In this document: positions 29,101 through 37,656 of the stretch, one piece after another
Position numbering within the stretch: position 1 is the first letter of the stretch
How the letters are laid out: every line of letters begins with the position of its first letter
From: Dyadobacter sp. CY345
GTDB lineage: Bacteria > Bacteroidota > Bacteroidia > Cytophagales > Spirosomataceae
DNA: 64,000 bases
Direction: 5' to 3'
Assembly (NCBI RefSeq): GCF_021502725.1
Contig: NZ_JAKFFS010000002.1
Location: forward strand, 62,001-126,000
The notes under the pieces: generated by a model
What the model saw: the letters and a program-made list of their open reading frames with translations, nothing else
Told to the model about the DNA's origin: nothing
Databases searched by the model: none
Program-made: the position numbers and the translations under genes

Positions 29101-31054
29101 CTAAATTATGATAAACATATCCCTTAATGTCAGCGCTTTGAATTGTTCCATCCAGGTTAGCTCTCATTCTGGAAGGCGTATAACCAGTTCCTTCAAGGCG
29201 GGTTGATAAGGTCAGTTTTCCGAATTCCTGAGGAGGCTGTTTCAGCATTTTCCCCATATCAAAATCTGTGAAACTCAGCGTTCCGTTATACTGCGCCTTG
29301 ATGCTATCCGTGATATTCTGAAGATTTCCATCGAATGTTCCGTTTCCAAATGAAGTTGCGATGGTGGTATTCATGGTAAGATTAGCCATCGATCCGTTGA
29401 CCTTGCCTGAAATCTTAATCTGTTCCGGAAGTTCAATACTGGAAGGAACTGCGCTGTCAGGAAGCATTTTCATCAAATCAGCTTTGGTTGATGACAATTC
29501 ATTAATTGTCATATCTGCCGATAATTTGTTTGCATCTGGCAAACCTTTAATTCGTCCATCCAGACTCAAAACCGTTCCATCAAGCATACTGAAACGGGCC
29601 TTCGAAATCAGCATATCATCAACACTGCCTGTCACCAGGCCAGATCCTTCAACCATTCCGTTTGGCTCTTTGCTAAATGGTGGCGTAGTCGCAAGATCAG
29701 GAACGAGTAGTAATATATCTGAAAAGGCAAGTTTTGTATCTTTCAAGTTTAACCGGATTTTTACATTCGGCAAGTTATTCGTCAGATCGTCTATATTATT
29801 ATAACGTAATGTCAGTTCATCACGCAAGGTTGTTTTTGGTGTTTTTACTAAAAGATTTCTCAGGTAAGTCTGTTTTGAACCATATCCAAAATCAGTTTGA
29901 AGTGTCAGAAGTTTGAATCCGCTTTTTTCTTCAAACGATCCTTTTTTTAATTTTCCTGTAATGTTGTCGGATGAAAAAAGAAAATCTTTAAGATCAACAT
30001 TTAATTTTTTTACATTTAAATGAGCGTAGTCAAGACCTTTGGCAATTGGTTTGGAATTGAAGTCATCGTAACGCAGGCTATTATTAACCAACTGAATATC
30101 TTTCACAACTGCAAACCAGCCAGGCGTTTCCGTTGAGTCCGTTTTGGTATCGGGAGGACTTGTTTTTGCAGCTTCTTTTTTAGCAAATTCTGCGTAGGCC
30201 GTCATGTTTTCAATCAGAACACTTTCTACATTTACGCGCTGACTGCCCAGATATATGCTATTGATTTTTCCTTTCAACTGACCAACAGTTATGCCATTAT
30301 TTAGTCCCGAAGTTTCATCCGTGAAGACCCAGTTAAAATTATTGATGTCAATGTCACTCAACTTCAAATCCAGAGAATCAGCAGGATTTGAGGCACTTTC
30401 GGTGGTGTCAACCTTTAACGCCTGATACATCCTGACCTTCGCAGCGCTATTGTACAAAGCAATTTTTGTCGGATGATATTGTGATAGGGTAGGATTGAAC
30501 TTATCAAACTGTACATTCGCAGAATCAATATTAGCGTCTGCGTCAGTACCAATCACTGCATCTTTATATGAAAGACGAACTTGTTTCAATAATATTCTGT
30601 CCAAACGCATTTCCATTGGCGCTGCTGTTGTGTCAACAGGAGCATCCGGGTCGGAACTTGCAAATGCGTCAGCGATAAATTGAAAATTGAAAACAGTATC
30701 AGGTAAGGTCCGGGAGATATTGGCCACAGCTCCTTCTAACTCAATTTTATTAATTCCTACATTTCCTTTGATCAGAGAATACATATCCAAATCGACACGC
30801 AGCATCTTACCGGAAACAAGTGTGTCACCTTTTTGATCGGCAAAGAAAACCCCTTCTAAGACAATCCAGTCAGGAACATCGAAGCGTATTTTTTCAACAT
30901 TGAGTTTTGTTTTAAGCTTTTTGCGCAAATAAGTATTTGCCTGAGCGGTTAGAAAGTTTTGCCCTGCGGGAGTTTGTATTCCCCATATCATTACACCAAT
31001 CAGGATTAAAACTGTCAGTACGATTATAGCCAATACTTTTAGTGCTTTCTTCAT
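26123..31054 (-). CDS. tamB: TamB-like translocation/assembly module protein
   Basis: This very long periplasm-spanning protein of 1643 residues pairs with TamL and is thought to move lipids or assemble proteins between inner and outer membranes. It starts with a single membrane anchor (VLAIIVLTVLILIGVMIWGIQTPAGQNFL). It continues as an extended beta-helical AsmA/DUF490-type repeat region with many alternating hydrophobic strands. It ends with the conserved TamB C-terminal domain around LNLNSSTDQIAGSRTDLNVGLSKAF. The tandem order with tamL, and the 11-bp overlap, support the call strongly. A Ser/Asp/Ala-rich segment near the C-terminal domain (PTQVAKADSADAAAQ) is a likely flexible insert. Confidence 0.92.
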   Translation of the reverse strand: MKKALKVLAIIVLTVLILIGVMIWGIQTPAGQNFLTAQANTYLRKKLKTKLNVEKIRFDVPDWIVLEGVFFADQKGDTLVSGKMLRVDLDMYSLIKGNVGINKIELEGAVANISRTLPDTVFNFQFIADAFASSDPDAPVDTTAAPMEMRLDRILLKQVRLSYKDAVIGTDADANIDSANVQFDKFNPTLSQYHPTKIALYNSAAKVRMYQALKVDTTESASNPADSLDLKLSDIDINNFNWVFTDETSGLNNGITVGQLKGKINSIYLGSQRVNVESVLIENMTAYAEFAKKEAAKTSPPDTKTDSTETPGWFAVVKDIQLVNNSLRYDDFNSKPIAKGLDYAHLNVKKLNVDLKDFLFSSDNITGKLKKGSFEEKSGFKLLTLQTDFGYGSKQTYLRNLLVKTPKTTLRDELTLRYNNIDDLTNNLPNVKIRLNLKDTKLAFSDILLLVPDLATTPPFSKEPNGMVEGSGLVTGSVDDMLISKARFSMLDGTVLSLDGRIKGLPDANKLSADMTINELSSTKADLMKMLPDSAVPSSIELPEQIKISGKVNGSMANLTMNTTIATSFGNGTFDGNLQNITDSIKAQYNGTLSFTDFDMGKMLKQPPQEFGKLTLSTRLEGTGYTPSRMRANLDGTIQSADIKGYVYHNLVLKGAIDHSLANVSANMKDQNIDLSLNGQADLSKEFPSVKGEANINHLNLTALNLYNDSLQIKGNIKIDMPSTNPENPLGTVSVNDFVLTHHKRPVSISDMTVQLSDTAGNKRATIASPFLNAKMEGDFVYTEIADAIFTETSKHFSVPGLTYKPVTKPVNFTLDATVTDHPLFKIFAPQLTELKPVQLHAKLNNQQDSTLVASLNIPLVEYDSIHTERVLVNLSSVKEKAAMTASIGNVQTGGFRMQNAGLTTDIAKNDIKFNFIVKDSVQTDRHGINGDLALVDNRYQLRLREGLLIDYRKWATDTEGYIQYAPDSVLVKNFVIRQDYQSISINSSTDQPNSPLDIVADSISIGPFAALVTRDSTMATGTLSGKIKLSNYMTSPVYTGRLDINNFAFTKIPIGNLSIRSTNETEDRIRVGVNLISDKNDMRLYGSYRLKEEEPLNFTLDMKKFGAETIEAFSFGQLKRATGNLSGKVAITGSTDSPKLNGNMGFDDVAFSVTQLGTRYSLTNQKLQFADQRINFNNFTVADSLNQQLKVNGSVNIATLPDVAYDLKIDAKNFSVLNSTQKENDLFYGKALIDANLTVKGKGSRSVVDGNIKVDPESNVTVVMSNSVTEAGDASKGVIEFVDMSDPTQVAKADSADAAAQIMVDFASQISLDIDVDDKSQFTVVIDELNGDNIKLKGNAKLNTGISPNGQLYLIGAYDVTQGSYDLTLQILKRNFEIRKGSNLIWTGDPMKADLNITAVYPVMVDPGSIDNNYKGDRKVPIEVQIIITGNLSTPNITFNVEPGIEAPESFKNDLTNLTFWADMKQSPSEMNKQAFALLITNKFITDQASPGFNIGSSAEQIARQSVSQLLSDQLNNLAGDLVKGVNLDLNLNSSTDQIAGSRTDLNVGLSKAFMGDRLKISVGKNFELESKSQTPSSTEVFDNIQLDYSLSKDGRYLFRGFRKNQYQSILEGFIIETGVSFIITADYDLFREIFQKQKNEN

Positions 31055-31193
31055 TCTATCAAGTTATTCCATCCGTTTCAAAAAATCAGGATGGGTGAAG
31101 TTTTCGTAACAGCGTATCTATTTAAATAAATGAGTAGTATATTTTCTGGCTGGCAGACAAATATGCTACTCATCAGGAAGTCGTGATGAAAAT

Positions 31194-31910
31194 CTAACGC
31201 TTAAATAACTCCGGACTAACTGCGTCGTTGATAGTCACTGAGGAAGTTATCGAGATTGGCTTTTTATCAGTACTGTTCGTTTCTACAAGCTTTGCAGGGT
31301 ACAAAATGCCAAAAGCAGATTTCGTGTAATTAGAAAGATCCGTCACGGTTTCAACCCCGGCAAGCGTTTCTCTCTGACGTACCAAAAGTCCCGAGTTTGC
31401 ATCGAAATATAAATTATACTTGATGCCTTTTCCTTGGAGTTCAACATTATTGGTTGCCACGCCGTTGATTGTCTCGGTGCCGACAGTTGAGGCAATTAAA
31501 CCACGGCTCTGGTAATTGATGAACGGAGCAAGATTTTCGTACAGTTCAAAAGTCATATTGTCTTTATCAGCCTGACTCAAATCTCTTACTTCCACTTTGT
31601 TACCCATCGGTACTTTTATCCATCCCTCAGCACCTTTTACCGCATAAACAAAACTTCTGTTCATAATAGTCTTCGATTTGTAAATCGATTGGTCAGCCAT
31701 GGAAGCAGAAATACTTGCTGTATAGGGAGTTGCCGTGGCAGAAGTATAATTACGCTTTAAGTTATAAGTTTTGACACCATCCCAAAGCGATTTCCCGCCT
31801 GTTGCTTTGTAATATTTAGCGAAAATTGAATCAGCCGGTATTCTTGTCTGGGCAAATGTAAGCGTTGCGAACATCAGAAGGACCAACGAAATACTTATGG
31901 ATTTTTTCAT
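31194..31910 (-). CDS. LolA-like exported protein
   Basis: The protein has 238 residues with a cleavable signal peptide (TLTFAQT). The mature part begins IPADSIFAKYYKATGG, a start seen in Bacteroidota proteins of the LolA/outer-membrane lipoprotein-sorting-like fold. Beta strands follow (SFVYAVKGAEGWIKVP, KYNLYFDANSGLLVRQRE, FGILYPAKLVET). These folds hold hydrophobic ligands in an open barrel. A second LolA-type gene in this window (44467-45117) is the better candidate for the true carrier. It lies 139 bp upstream of tamB on the same strand, so a functional link to envelope assembly is possible but unproven. Confidence 0.7.
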   Translation of the reverse strand: MKKSISISLVLLMFATLTFAQTRIPADSIFAKYYKATGGKSLWDGVKTYNLKRNYTSATATPYTASISASMADQSIYKSKTIMNRSFVYAVKGAEGWIKVPMGNKVEVRDLSQADKDNMTFELYENLAPFINYQSRGLIASTVGTETINGVATNNVELQGKGIKYNLYFDANSGLLVRQRETLAGVETVTDLSNYTKSAFGILYPAKLVETNSTDKKPISITSSVTINDAVSPELFKR

Positions 31911-32262
31911 GTGAACGGGTTGTGTTATAAGTTAAAATAATGGTACGGTTTAACTTAAAATAAGTAACCAAATTTTACAGATATGCAGTTATACGTTAAG
32001 CGTATTTCTGGTGAAAGTAAAAATACCATATTTATAGTAGCATGTGGCAAAAACTGTTCCAGAGGCTGTCTTGGAAACGTGTATGTACGGTGAAAATTAT
32101 AGATAAAAGTTTAACTTGTACGTATAGTTATGAAATTGCATGAAATTATACTGGTTTTGAATTTTTAAGTTTCAATTTGAAATTGATTAAAAATAAAAGG
32201 AAGAACGATGATTTCGTCCTTCCCCCGGGCAATAATAAATTATCTATTGAATCAGACACAAA
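31911..32262. other. Intergenic gap upstream of the LolA-like gene
   Basis: These 352 bp hold no gene I can support. A short frame at 32177-32362 on the plus strand overlaps the terminator and the receptor gene and looks spurious. The terminator of the TonB-dependent receptor is at 32199-32223. A small palindrome ATACG-TTAAG-CGTAT lies at 31991-32005. Promoter elements for the minus-strand LolA-like gene are expected but not clear. Confidence 0.5.
32199..32223 (-). terminator. Terminator downstream of the TonB-dependent receptor
   Basis: GGAAGAACGA (32199-32208) pairs with TCGTCCTTCC (32214-32223) apart from one G-U pair. On the minus strand a T-rich tract (TTTTATTTTT) follows. The receptor stop is 39 bp before it. 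Confidence 0.75.
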
Positions 32263-34692
32263 TCAAGATTCGTTGCCAGCCATAGAAATTTTTCCGAAGC
32301 GATATTGGAAGGTCAAGTTAACAAGCCGGTTCGTTTGTTGCCACAGTGAATTCTGCATGTAAGTATCCGTTGCAAGCTGGCTTTTATAGGCTCTTGACAA
32401 AAATATGTCCTGAATATTAAATGAAAGTGTTGCCTTTTTTTCCAGCAAATCTTTTCTAATTCCCATATTAGCTACAAATACACCCTGACGTGTTCCTTGC
32501 GCAATTGCTCTTGGACCTTCGTAGTTGATATATGCGGAAGCACGAAAATCCATAGGTAATGTTACAAACGCGTTCAGATTTCCTGAATAACTCCACGTGC
32601 GGTTGTCAATATTCGCCATAGTTGATACTACTTCACTTCTGAAAAACCGGCCGCTTCCATTGATCTTCAGGATATCTCCGATCTTCCTTGAAAAATCGGT
32701 TTCAAATCCATATGCCATTTCTTTTCCTACGTTATCGTATTGCGTTAGTGAGATTCCTTCTGCATCTACCGTTCTGATTCTGGTGATTGCGTTATTTGAA
32801 TAATCCATAAACAAAGATGGTCCCCAGCCACCGGCATCTTCATAATTTGAGTATGCCATTTCAGCTTTGTGCGTAAATTCCGGGCGGAGCTCAGGATTTC
32901 CTGTTTGAAGATTTCTCGGATCCGATACGTCGGTGAAAGGATTAAGCCAATCCGCTTGCGGGCGCTGCACACGACGGCTATAATTGAATTTTAACAATGA
33001 ATTTTCGTCCAGTTTTCTGGATAATGAAAGTGACGGAACCAAAGTTAAAAATTGTACCGAAAACTGTCTGTTTGCATTGACCTGATCAATTTGCTGATCA
33101 GAATCCGTAAGACGCAGACCGGCCCTCATTCCCCACAGATCCGTTTTCTTAGAGAAAGTCATGTACCCCGTGTAGATCGAATTCTTATAATTAAAGATGT
33201 TACTGATGTTATTATCAAATTCGAAAGTTCCGGTTTCTGTATTCAACAAATAGAAATTATTCGTGTTGTCATTGGTGTTGATCCGCGTCCGGAATCCCAC
33301 CTCCAAAGTAGCTTTTGGTGTGATCGGCCAGGTGTAATCAGAATTCAGGAAAATGGATCTGCTGTTGTTGTTTCTGAAATTCTGCTGAAAACGGCTCAAA
33401 CTGTCAATCACATTTTGCTGATCATAATCTGACTGCGCTTCGGATTCTCCTTGTGAGTAATTGGCTGTGAAAGTTAGAAGCTGATCCGTTTTGTTAAACT
33501 TATGACGATAGTCAAAACTGGTACTAAGATTATTTCCGTTTCCTCTGCTGCTGTTTATTCTGTCAAACCGATCCAGAATCGGCCCTGTTAAAAGCTCCGA
33601 GTTATTCAGCAGGTTACTCTTATTCCGGTTTTGGTCCCGGGAGTAATTAATACCCACTTCAACAGAGTTTTTATCATCAATATCATAGTTGGCTCCAATC
33701 CGGCCAAAAAGATTTTTATTGTTATTATTCCCGGTTCCGCTTTGTTCAAGTCTTGATGGCTGATCGCCAAGAAAGTTATCCCGGTTCAATTCACGTTTCC
33801 AAAAAGTATTTCGTGCCTGTCCGTTTACTGAGGCATTTAAACCAAGTTTTCCGGTCCTGAAACTTATATTTCCATTTGCATTGTTATTTTCTTTAAGGCC
33901 AAGACTTAAACGGCTGCTGCCATTTATTCCCTGGATTTTATTCTTCTTCGTGATAATATCAATAACACCGGAGGCACCTTCACCTTCATATTTGGCCGAA
34001 GGTGTGGTTGAAACATCAATTCGTTCGATCAAATCTGCCGGAAACGACTGCAAGACAGTTGGCAGATCACTTCCATACAATGTCGAAGGTTTTCCATCAA
34101 TTAAAACAATCACATTACCTTTTCCACGAATCTGTGGATTTCCATTTTCATCCAGCGAAACTGCCGGCACCTTTTCGAGCAAATCACTTACGTTGTTACT
34201 TGTAGCCAGCATATCTTTTCCAACATTGATCATCTTTTTATCAATGTCTTCCACGATCATACTTTTCTCTCCTTTAACTATAACTTCATTCAATTTTTGA
34301 GCAGAAACAATAACCGTTAACGTACCCAAATCAACAATGTTGGATTCGGCTGCAACACGGATATCAGGTACGAAAAGTGTTTCATATCCCATATTCGTTA
34401 CTCTCAATATGTAATTTCCCGGTTTAACTTCCGGAACTGTGAAAACTCCATTTTCATCAGTAATCACGCCGTCCGTCACTGTCGAATCTTTGGCAGATAA
34501 CACGGCAACCGTAGCAAAACTTACAGGCGTATTTTTTGGCGATTCAACAATTTTTCCTACCAGCTTTCCCCCGTCGATCAGGAAATGTTCAGGATGTTTT
34601 TCGGAAGCGAAACCTTGCAGGTTGGTAGTAATTAGAAACCCTGAAATGGCGAGGACATGGAGCCTTTGAGGATTAAATAAATTTTTAATCAT
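32263..34692 (-). CDS. TonB-dependent receptor of the outer-membrane beta-barrel family with CarboxypepD_reg domain
   Basis: This outer-membrane receptor has 809 residues. A signal-like N-terminus is followed by a carboxypeptidase-regulatory-like beta domain (about 40-125, VGKIVESPKNTPVSFATVAVL). A TonB-dependent plug is next (MLATSNNVSDLLEKVP, NPQIRGKGNVIVLIDGKPS, LIERIDVSTTPSAKYEGEG), then a barrel with the usual SLSRKLDENSLLKFNYSRRVQRP segment. The barrel belongs to the Bacteroidota group lacking a SusD partner. Many such proteins move siderophores, metals or peptides, but the cargo cannot be told. No partner genes flank it. An AT-rich palindrome at 34748-34772 lies 56 bp before the start. 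Confidence 0.9.
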   Translation of the reverse strand: MIKNLFNPQRLHVLAISGFLITTNLQGFASEKHPEHFLIDGGKLVGKIVESPKNTPVSFATVAVLSAKDSTVTDGVITDENGVFTVPEVKPGNYILRVTNMGYETLFVPDIRVAAESNIVDLGTLTVIVSAQKLNEVIVKGEKSMIVEDIDKKMINVGKDMLATSNNVSDLLEKVPAVSLDENGNPQIRGKGNVIVLIDGKPSTLYGSDLPTVLQSFPADLIERIDVSTTPSAKYEGEGASGVIDIITKKNKIQGINGSSRLSLGLKENNNANGNISFRTGKLGLNASVNGQARNTFWKRELNRDNFLGDQPSRLEQSGTGNNNNKNLFGRIGANYDIDDKNSVEVGINYSRDQNRNKSNLLNNSELLTGPILDRFDRINSSRGNGNNLSTSFDYRHKFNKTDQLLTFTANYSQGESEAQSDYDQQNVIDSLSRFQQNFRNNNSRSIFLNSDYTWPITPKATLEVGFRTRINTNDNTNNFYLLNTETGTFEFDNNISNIFNYKNSIYTGYMTFSKKTDLWGMRAGLRLTDSDQQIDQVNANRQFSVQFLTLVPSLSLSRKLDENSLLKFNYSRRVQRPQADWLNPFTDVSDPRNLQTGNPELRPEFTHKAEMAYSNYEDAGGWGPSLFMDYSNNAITRIRTVDAEGISLTQYDNVGKEMAYGFETDFSRKIGDILKINGSGRFFRSEVVSTMANIDNRTWSYSGNLNAFVTLPMDFRASAYINYEGPRAIAQGTRQGVFVANMGIRKDLLEKKATLSFNIQDIFLSRAYKSQLATDTYMQNSLWQQTNRLVNLTFQYRFGKISMAGNES

Positions 34693-34747
34693 TATTAACT
34701 TTTATAGTTGTTAGGGATAGGAATTTTTCAGGATTGGGAATCAAATT

Positions 34748-34772
34748 AGTATATATTCAATTGATATATACT
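34748..34772. promoter_or_regulatory. AT-rich inverted repeat upstream of the TonB-dependent receptor
   Basis: The perfect 8-bp arms AGTATATA (34748-34755) and TATATACT (34765-34772) flank a TTCAATTGA core that itself contains the palindrome TCAATTGA. Its position 56-80 bp before the receptor start suits an operator, for example for a metal-responsive repressor. The regulator is unknown. Confidence 0.35.
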
Positions 34773-34986
34773 CAATAAAGCGTTTTAGCTCTTAAATATA
34801 ATCAACGGGTCGCGATAAAATTTAATTGCACCAAATGTTAAAAATTTAAGATGTAGTATTGCTTAGCGTACAGGTATGGAGAGAGTGCTCCCGGATTATT
34901 TGTATGTGGATTATTCTGTAAAAAAAGCCATTTCGCTGTTTGGGATGCTTTTTGTTATATTTACGTAATCAATACTTTACCGGAAT

Positions 34987-35190
34987 ATGGAAAAGAAAAA
35001 ACGGATAATTATATATAAAGACAAAAACGATCCCTACCTCGAATCCTTGGGCGAAGGAAGGAAGGAATCGCCTGAGGAACGTTATATTAAGTTCTTCGAG
35101 AACAGGAGAAAGTTTAATGAATTTATGGGGATAAAAAAAGATCCTAATGCTAAAAAAACCATTGAAATAAAAAAAGTAACATGGATTTAG
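34987..35190 (+). CDS. Small charged protein paired with a nucleotidyltransferase
   Basis: The protein has 67 residues and is rich in Lys/Glu. It carries ESPEERYIKFFENRRKFNEFMG in the middle, resembling the ThxERxE-like helix of small proteins found before nucleotidyltransferase genes. The gene overlaps the start of the nucleotidyltransferase gene by 10 bp (ATGGATTTAG contains both the start and this stop), which points to translational coupling. It is the likely partner, possibly an antitoxin or substrate-binding subunit, of the enzyme downstream. No function is recognised from sequence alone. Confidence 0.65.
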   Translation: MEKKKRIIIYKDKNDPYLESLGEGRKESPEERYIKFFENRRKFNEFMGIKKDPNAKKTIEIKKVTWI

Positions 35191-35642
35191 AAAACAATGA
35201 GTTTCTCGAATTCACTAGATGTGCTCAGAAGTATAAGTTGGAGTACATGATCATAGGTGGTTTTGCCATGTTTTTAAATGGTTTGAATCGAGCCACAGAG
35301 GATGTAGACATTTGGATCAAACCAACAAAAAAAAATGGAGAGGTTTTGATTCAGGTGGTTTCTTGTATGAATTATGACGATGATGATTTAGAACAATTGA
35401 GACGGCTTGATTTTACCCAGGTTCAGGTTTTCGGTTTAAATCAGGAATTAGATATTTTGACATATGTTCACAATAAATTTGATTTTGACGTACTTTTTGA
35501 ACGATCCAGAATGACGACTAACGCGCAAGGAAGCGTAATTCACTTTTTACATTTAAATGATTTGCGAGAACTAAAAGTACTTGCTCGCAGGCCACAAGAC
35601 ATGAGAGATGTTATTATGATTGATGATTTTTTGAGTGAATAA
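35181..35642 (+). CDS. Nucleotidyltransferase-fold protein (AbiEii/MNT-like)
   Basis: The protein has 153 residues with the nucleotidyltransferase signature IIGGFAMFLNG (GG at 26-27) followed by ATEDVDIWI with the metal-binding Asp41 and Asp43. A third acidic residue is plausible at LDIL (Asp90). Proteins of this type act as NMP-transferring toxins or as antibiotic-resistance-type enzymes. The overlap with the small gene upstream makes a two-gene module. The final helix (RELKVLARRPQDMRDVIMIDDFL) matches the C-terminus of related NTase-family members. It is followed 31 bp later by a convergent restriction-type endonuclease. The biochemical target is unknown, and a toxin role is an inference from the two-gene layout. 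Confidence 0.72.
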   Translation: MDLENNEFLEFTRCAQKYKLEYMIIGGFAMFLNGLNRATEDVDIWIKPTKKNGEVLIQVVSCMNYDDDDLEQLRRLDFTQVQVFGLNQELDILTYVHNKFDFDVLFERSRMTTNAQGSVIHFLHLNDLRELKVLARRPQDMRDVIMIDDFLSE

Positions 35643-35672
35643 ATTAAATGAATGGAAGTGAAAATGCCTATG

Positions 35673-37289
35673 TCAAAGTTCCAAGGGCATAATTATTTTT
35701 GCTTCAATCCCGGCTTCATGCAATAGATATAGAAGGCCGCTACCATCAATTAACTCAATCGGTTTATTTTTTGAAAATTCGTACGCATCCGGACCATACC
35801 AGCTTGTAGTAACTAATAAGCCTTTTGTTGCTCCTTCATTAAGCATAGTGCCGTATAAGTCTCTAACTGCAGATACCCCCACTATGTTTTTATATCTTTT
35901 GGCTTGAATGACGATTTTTCCACCCAAGATTGGTCTTAAATCAAAGGCAACCGCATCAATTCCACCATCTTTTGATGATCTTGTTTGCTTAGTATCAAGT
36001 CCCATTCTTGAAAACAAGTTTGTTACTAGGTTCTCAAATTCATATGGATTTAACTCCATAAGATTTGGTTGGTGATCAAGTGATGATAGGATGTCTTCTT
36101 CTGGAACATACCTTTTATCTACCATTGAAAATTCTTTAATAGGTTTTATAGGGATAAACTCACTTGGTGAAGATGATATCTTTGCTGACAATCCCTTTAC
36201 ACAATTTATGGGCTCAATTCGTGAAAGATTTATTTGCTCAAACTCTCTTTTTGTTACCGAGATACTTAGTAATGTTGGTGAAATGGCGTTTCCATTTGTT
36301 TTATTTATGGTTTCGACATAACCGTTAAAAATTACAACAGCGATTGCATTCGATAAGTCAGATTCAAGTATTTCATGTATGGTTCTAATTGCGATACTTG
36401 TTATTAGATTTTTGTAACATCTATCAATATCAATCTTTTTTCGATACTTCTCCTCAATTATGTCTTTTGTTTTGATATATCTGTATTCTAAAATCGAGGG
36501 AATGATTTCTATCGTAGGAAGCTTAAAATCAACTAGAAGCTCATTTGAATCTTTGTTATATGCAATCTTAAAATCTCGGTCCCAATCAACAAGATAGTTT
36601 GATTTTTCAAGAATAATACCTGTATACGCAGATATTGCTTCTTCATCACCTAAAAAATATATATGTTTAAAATCTTCGACTTCCCGGCATTTATTAATAA
36701 ATTCTAATTCATATTTTCTTCTTTCCTCTTTCAAATTTAATTTATAGCGTTCAATAATACCTTCTTTTTCCTTTATATCCATTTTCCATTGGAGTACTGC
36801 CATTTGATAATCTGATTTTGATTTCTCTACGTTATCTAGCCAACGCTGCTTGACTGGTACAAAAAAGTATCCCCAAAAAGGCATTTTACGGTGATTTTCT
36901 AAGAAGGATAATTCAGATGGCTCTGATGGAAATACAAGTAGTTCAGATGGCAGGTTTTCAGAAGGAGGCAAGTATTGGGGCTTTAACGTTTCGAAATTTA
37001 AAGCGTTATTAATTTTAAGTGCTTCATTTATAGTTTCTGAATTAAGATAGGTGAATTTCTCTCTGTCTTCATTTGTTAATTCTTCGACTTCTGTAAGTCT
37101 AGATTCCAGATATTCTTGTTTAGCGATTTTAAGATTCTCTTTCTCAATCTTTAAGAATTGGCTATGTGATGCTTTTTCATATCTAAGTCGCGCAGACTCT
37201 TCCCTACGCTGAGTAGCTTCGTACCTTCTTGATGCCCGGGCTCCGGCTCTTGCTGCTGATACCAATACTTTTGTGAAACTTTGAGCCAT
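35673..37289 (-). CDS. Solitary Mrr-type restriction endonuclease with a coiled-coil N-terminal region
   Basis: This protein has 538 residues, counted from the ATG at 37289. The C-terminal 125 residues are an Mrr-like PD-(D/E)xK nuclease domain: a helix with NPYEFENLV (Glu), then DGGIDAVAF (Asp441, Asp445), then QAKRY (Gln462, Lys464), and a TKGLLVTTSWYG strand. All catalytic positions are intact. The N-terminal 400 residues are not recognised. They begin with a basic Ala/Arg-rich segment, continue with long charged helices likely to be coiled coils (about 25-65 and 165-215), and then a mixed alpha/beta part. No methylase or specificity gene is nearby, so a type IV, modification-dependent role is plausible. 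The region is more AT-rich than its surroundings. Confidence 0.82.
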   Translation of the reverse strand: MAQSFTKVLVSAARAGARASRRYEATQRREESARLRYEKASHSQFLKIEKENLKIAKQEYLESRLTEVEELTNEDREKFTYLNSETINEALKINNALNFETLKPQYLPPSENLPSELLVFPSEPSELSFLENHRKMPFWGYFFVPVKQRWLDNVEKSKSDYQMAVLQWKMDIKEKEGIIERYKLNLKEERRKYELEFINKCREVEDFKHIYFLGDEEAISAYTGIILEKSNYLVDWDRDFKIAYNKDSNELLVDFKLPTIEIIPSILEYRYIKTKDIIEEKYRKKIDIDRCYKNLITSIAIRTIHEILESDLSNAIAVVIFNGYVETINKTNGNAISPTLLSISVTKREFEQINLSRIEPINCVKGLSAKISSSPSEFIPIKPIKEFSMVDKRYVPEEDILSSLDHQPNLMELNPYEFENLVTNLFSRMGLDTKQTRSSKDGGIDAVAFDLRPILGGKIVIQAKRYKNIVGVSAVRDLYGTMLNEGATKGLLVTTSWYGPDAYEFSKNKPIELIDGSGLLYLLHEAGIEAKIIMPLEL

Positions 37290-37656
37290 AATCAATAATT
37301 TTTATCGCTTTTATCCTTAAATTAATTGTAAAAGCTGTGTTTCAGAGGAGATTGCAGATTTTACCTTTGGTCCATTAAATATCTGGCACAAATGAATTCG
37401 TAATTAACAAATTCATTTTGAATAATGGTAGTTTTATGCTAAAAGCATTGATTATTACCGAAATAATGTTTCTACGACTCTTGATTTAACTTTTTATAGT
37501 AGATCGCTAAAAATCGGACAAAATGGTGAGAGCCCAATCCTATCAAAATCTTTATAAAGAGATTAATTTCAAAAAACGATTCTAAATTATTAAGCTGCAA
37601 AAAATAAAAAACCCACACCTTCCTTCCCTTCCCCTCAAACATTCTATTTTTGCAGA
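37290..37656. other. AT-rich intergenic region between the Mrr gene and pyrD
   Basis: These 367 bp contain no supported gene. A hairpin with 9-bp arms AAATGAATT (37390-37398) and AATTCATTT (37410-37418) is present. The pyrD promoter-like TATTTTTG element is at the right end. A 232-residue reverse frame here is antisense to pyrD and is not a gene. Confidence 0.5.
37645..37652 (+). promoter_or_regulatory. TAnnTTTG -7 element just upstream of pyrD
   Basis: TATTTTTG matches the Bacteroidota -7 consensus TAnnTTTG exactly and ends 4 bp before the pyrD ATG. If used, transcription would start at or inside the start codon, giving a leaderless or nearly leaderless mRNA. A clear -33 element is missing. 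Confidence 0.45.

Noticed and set aside
32177-32362. Small plus-strand frame of 61 codons
   Set aside because: It overlaps the receptor's terminator and the receptor gene's 3' end, and the composition is not protein-like.
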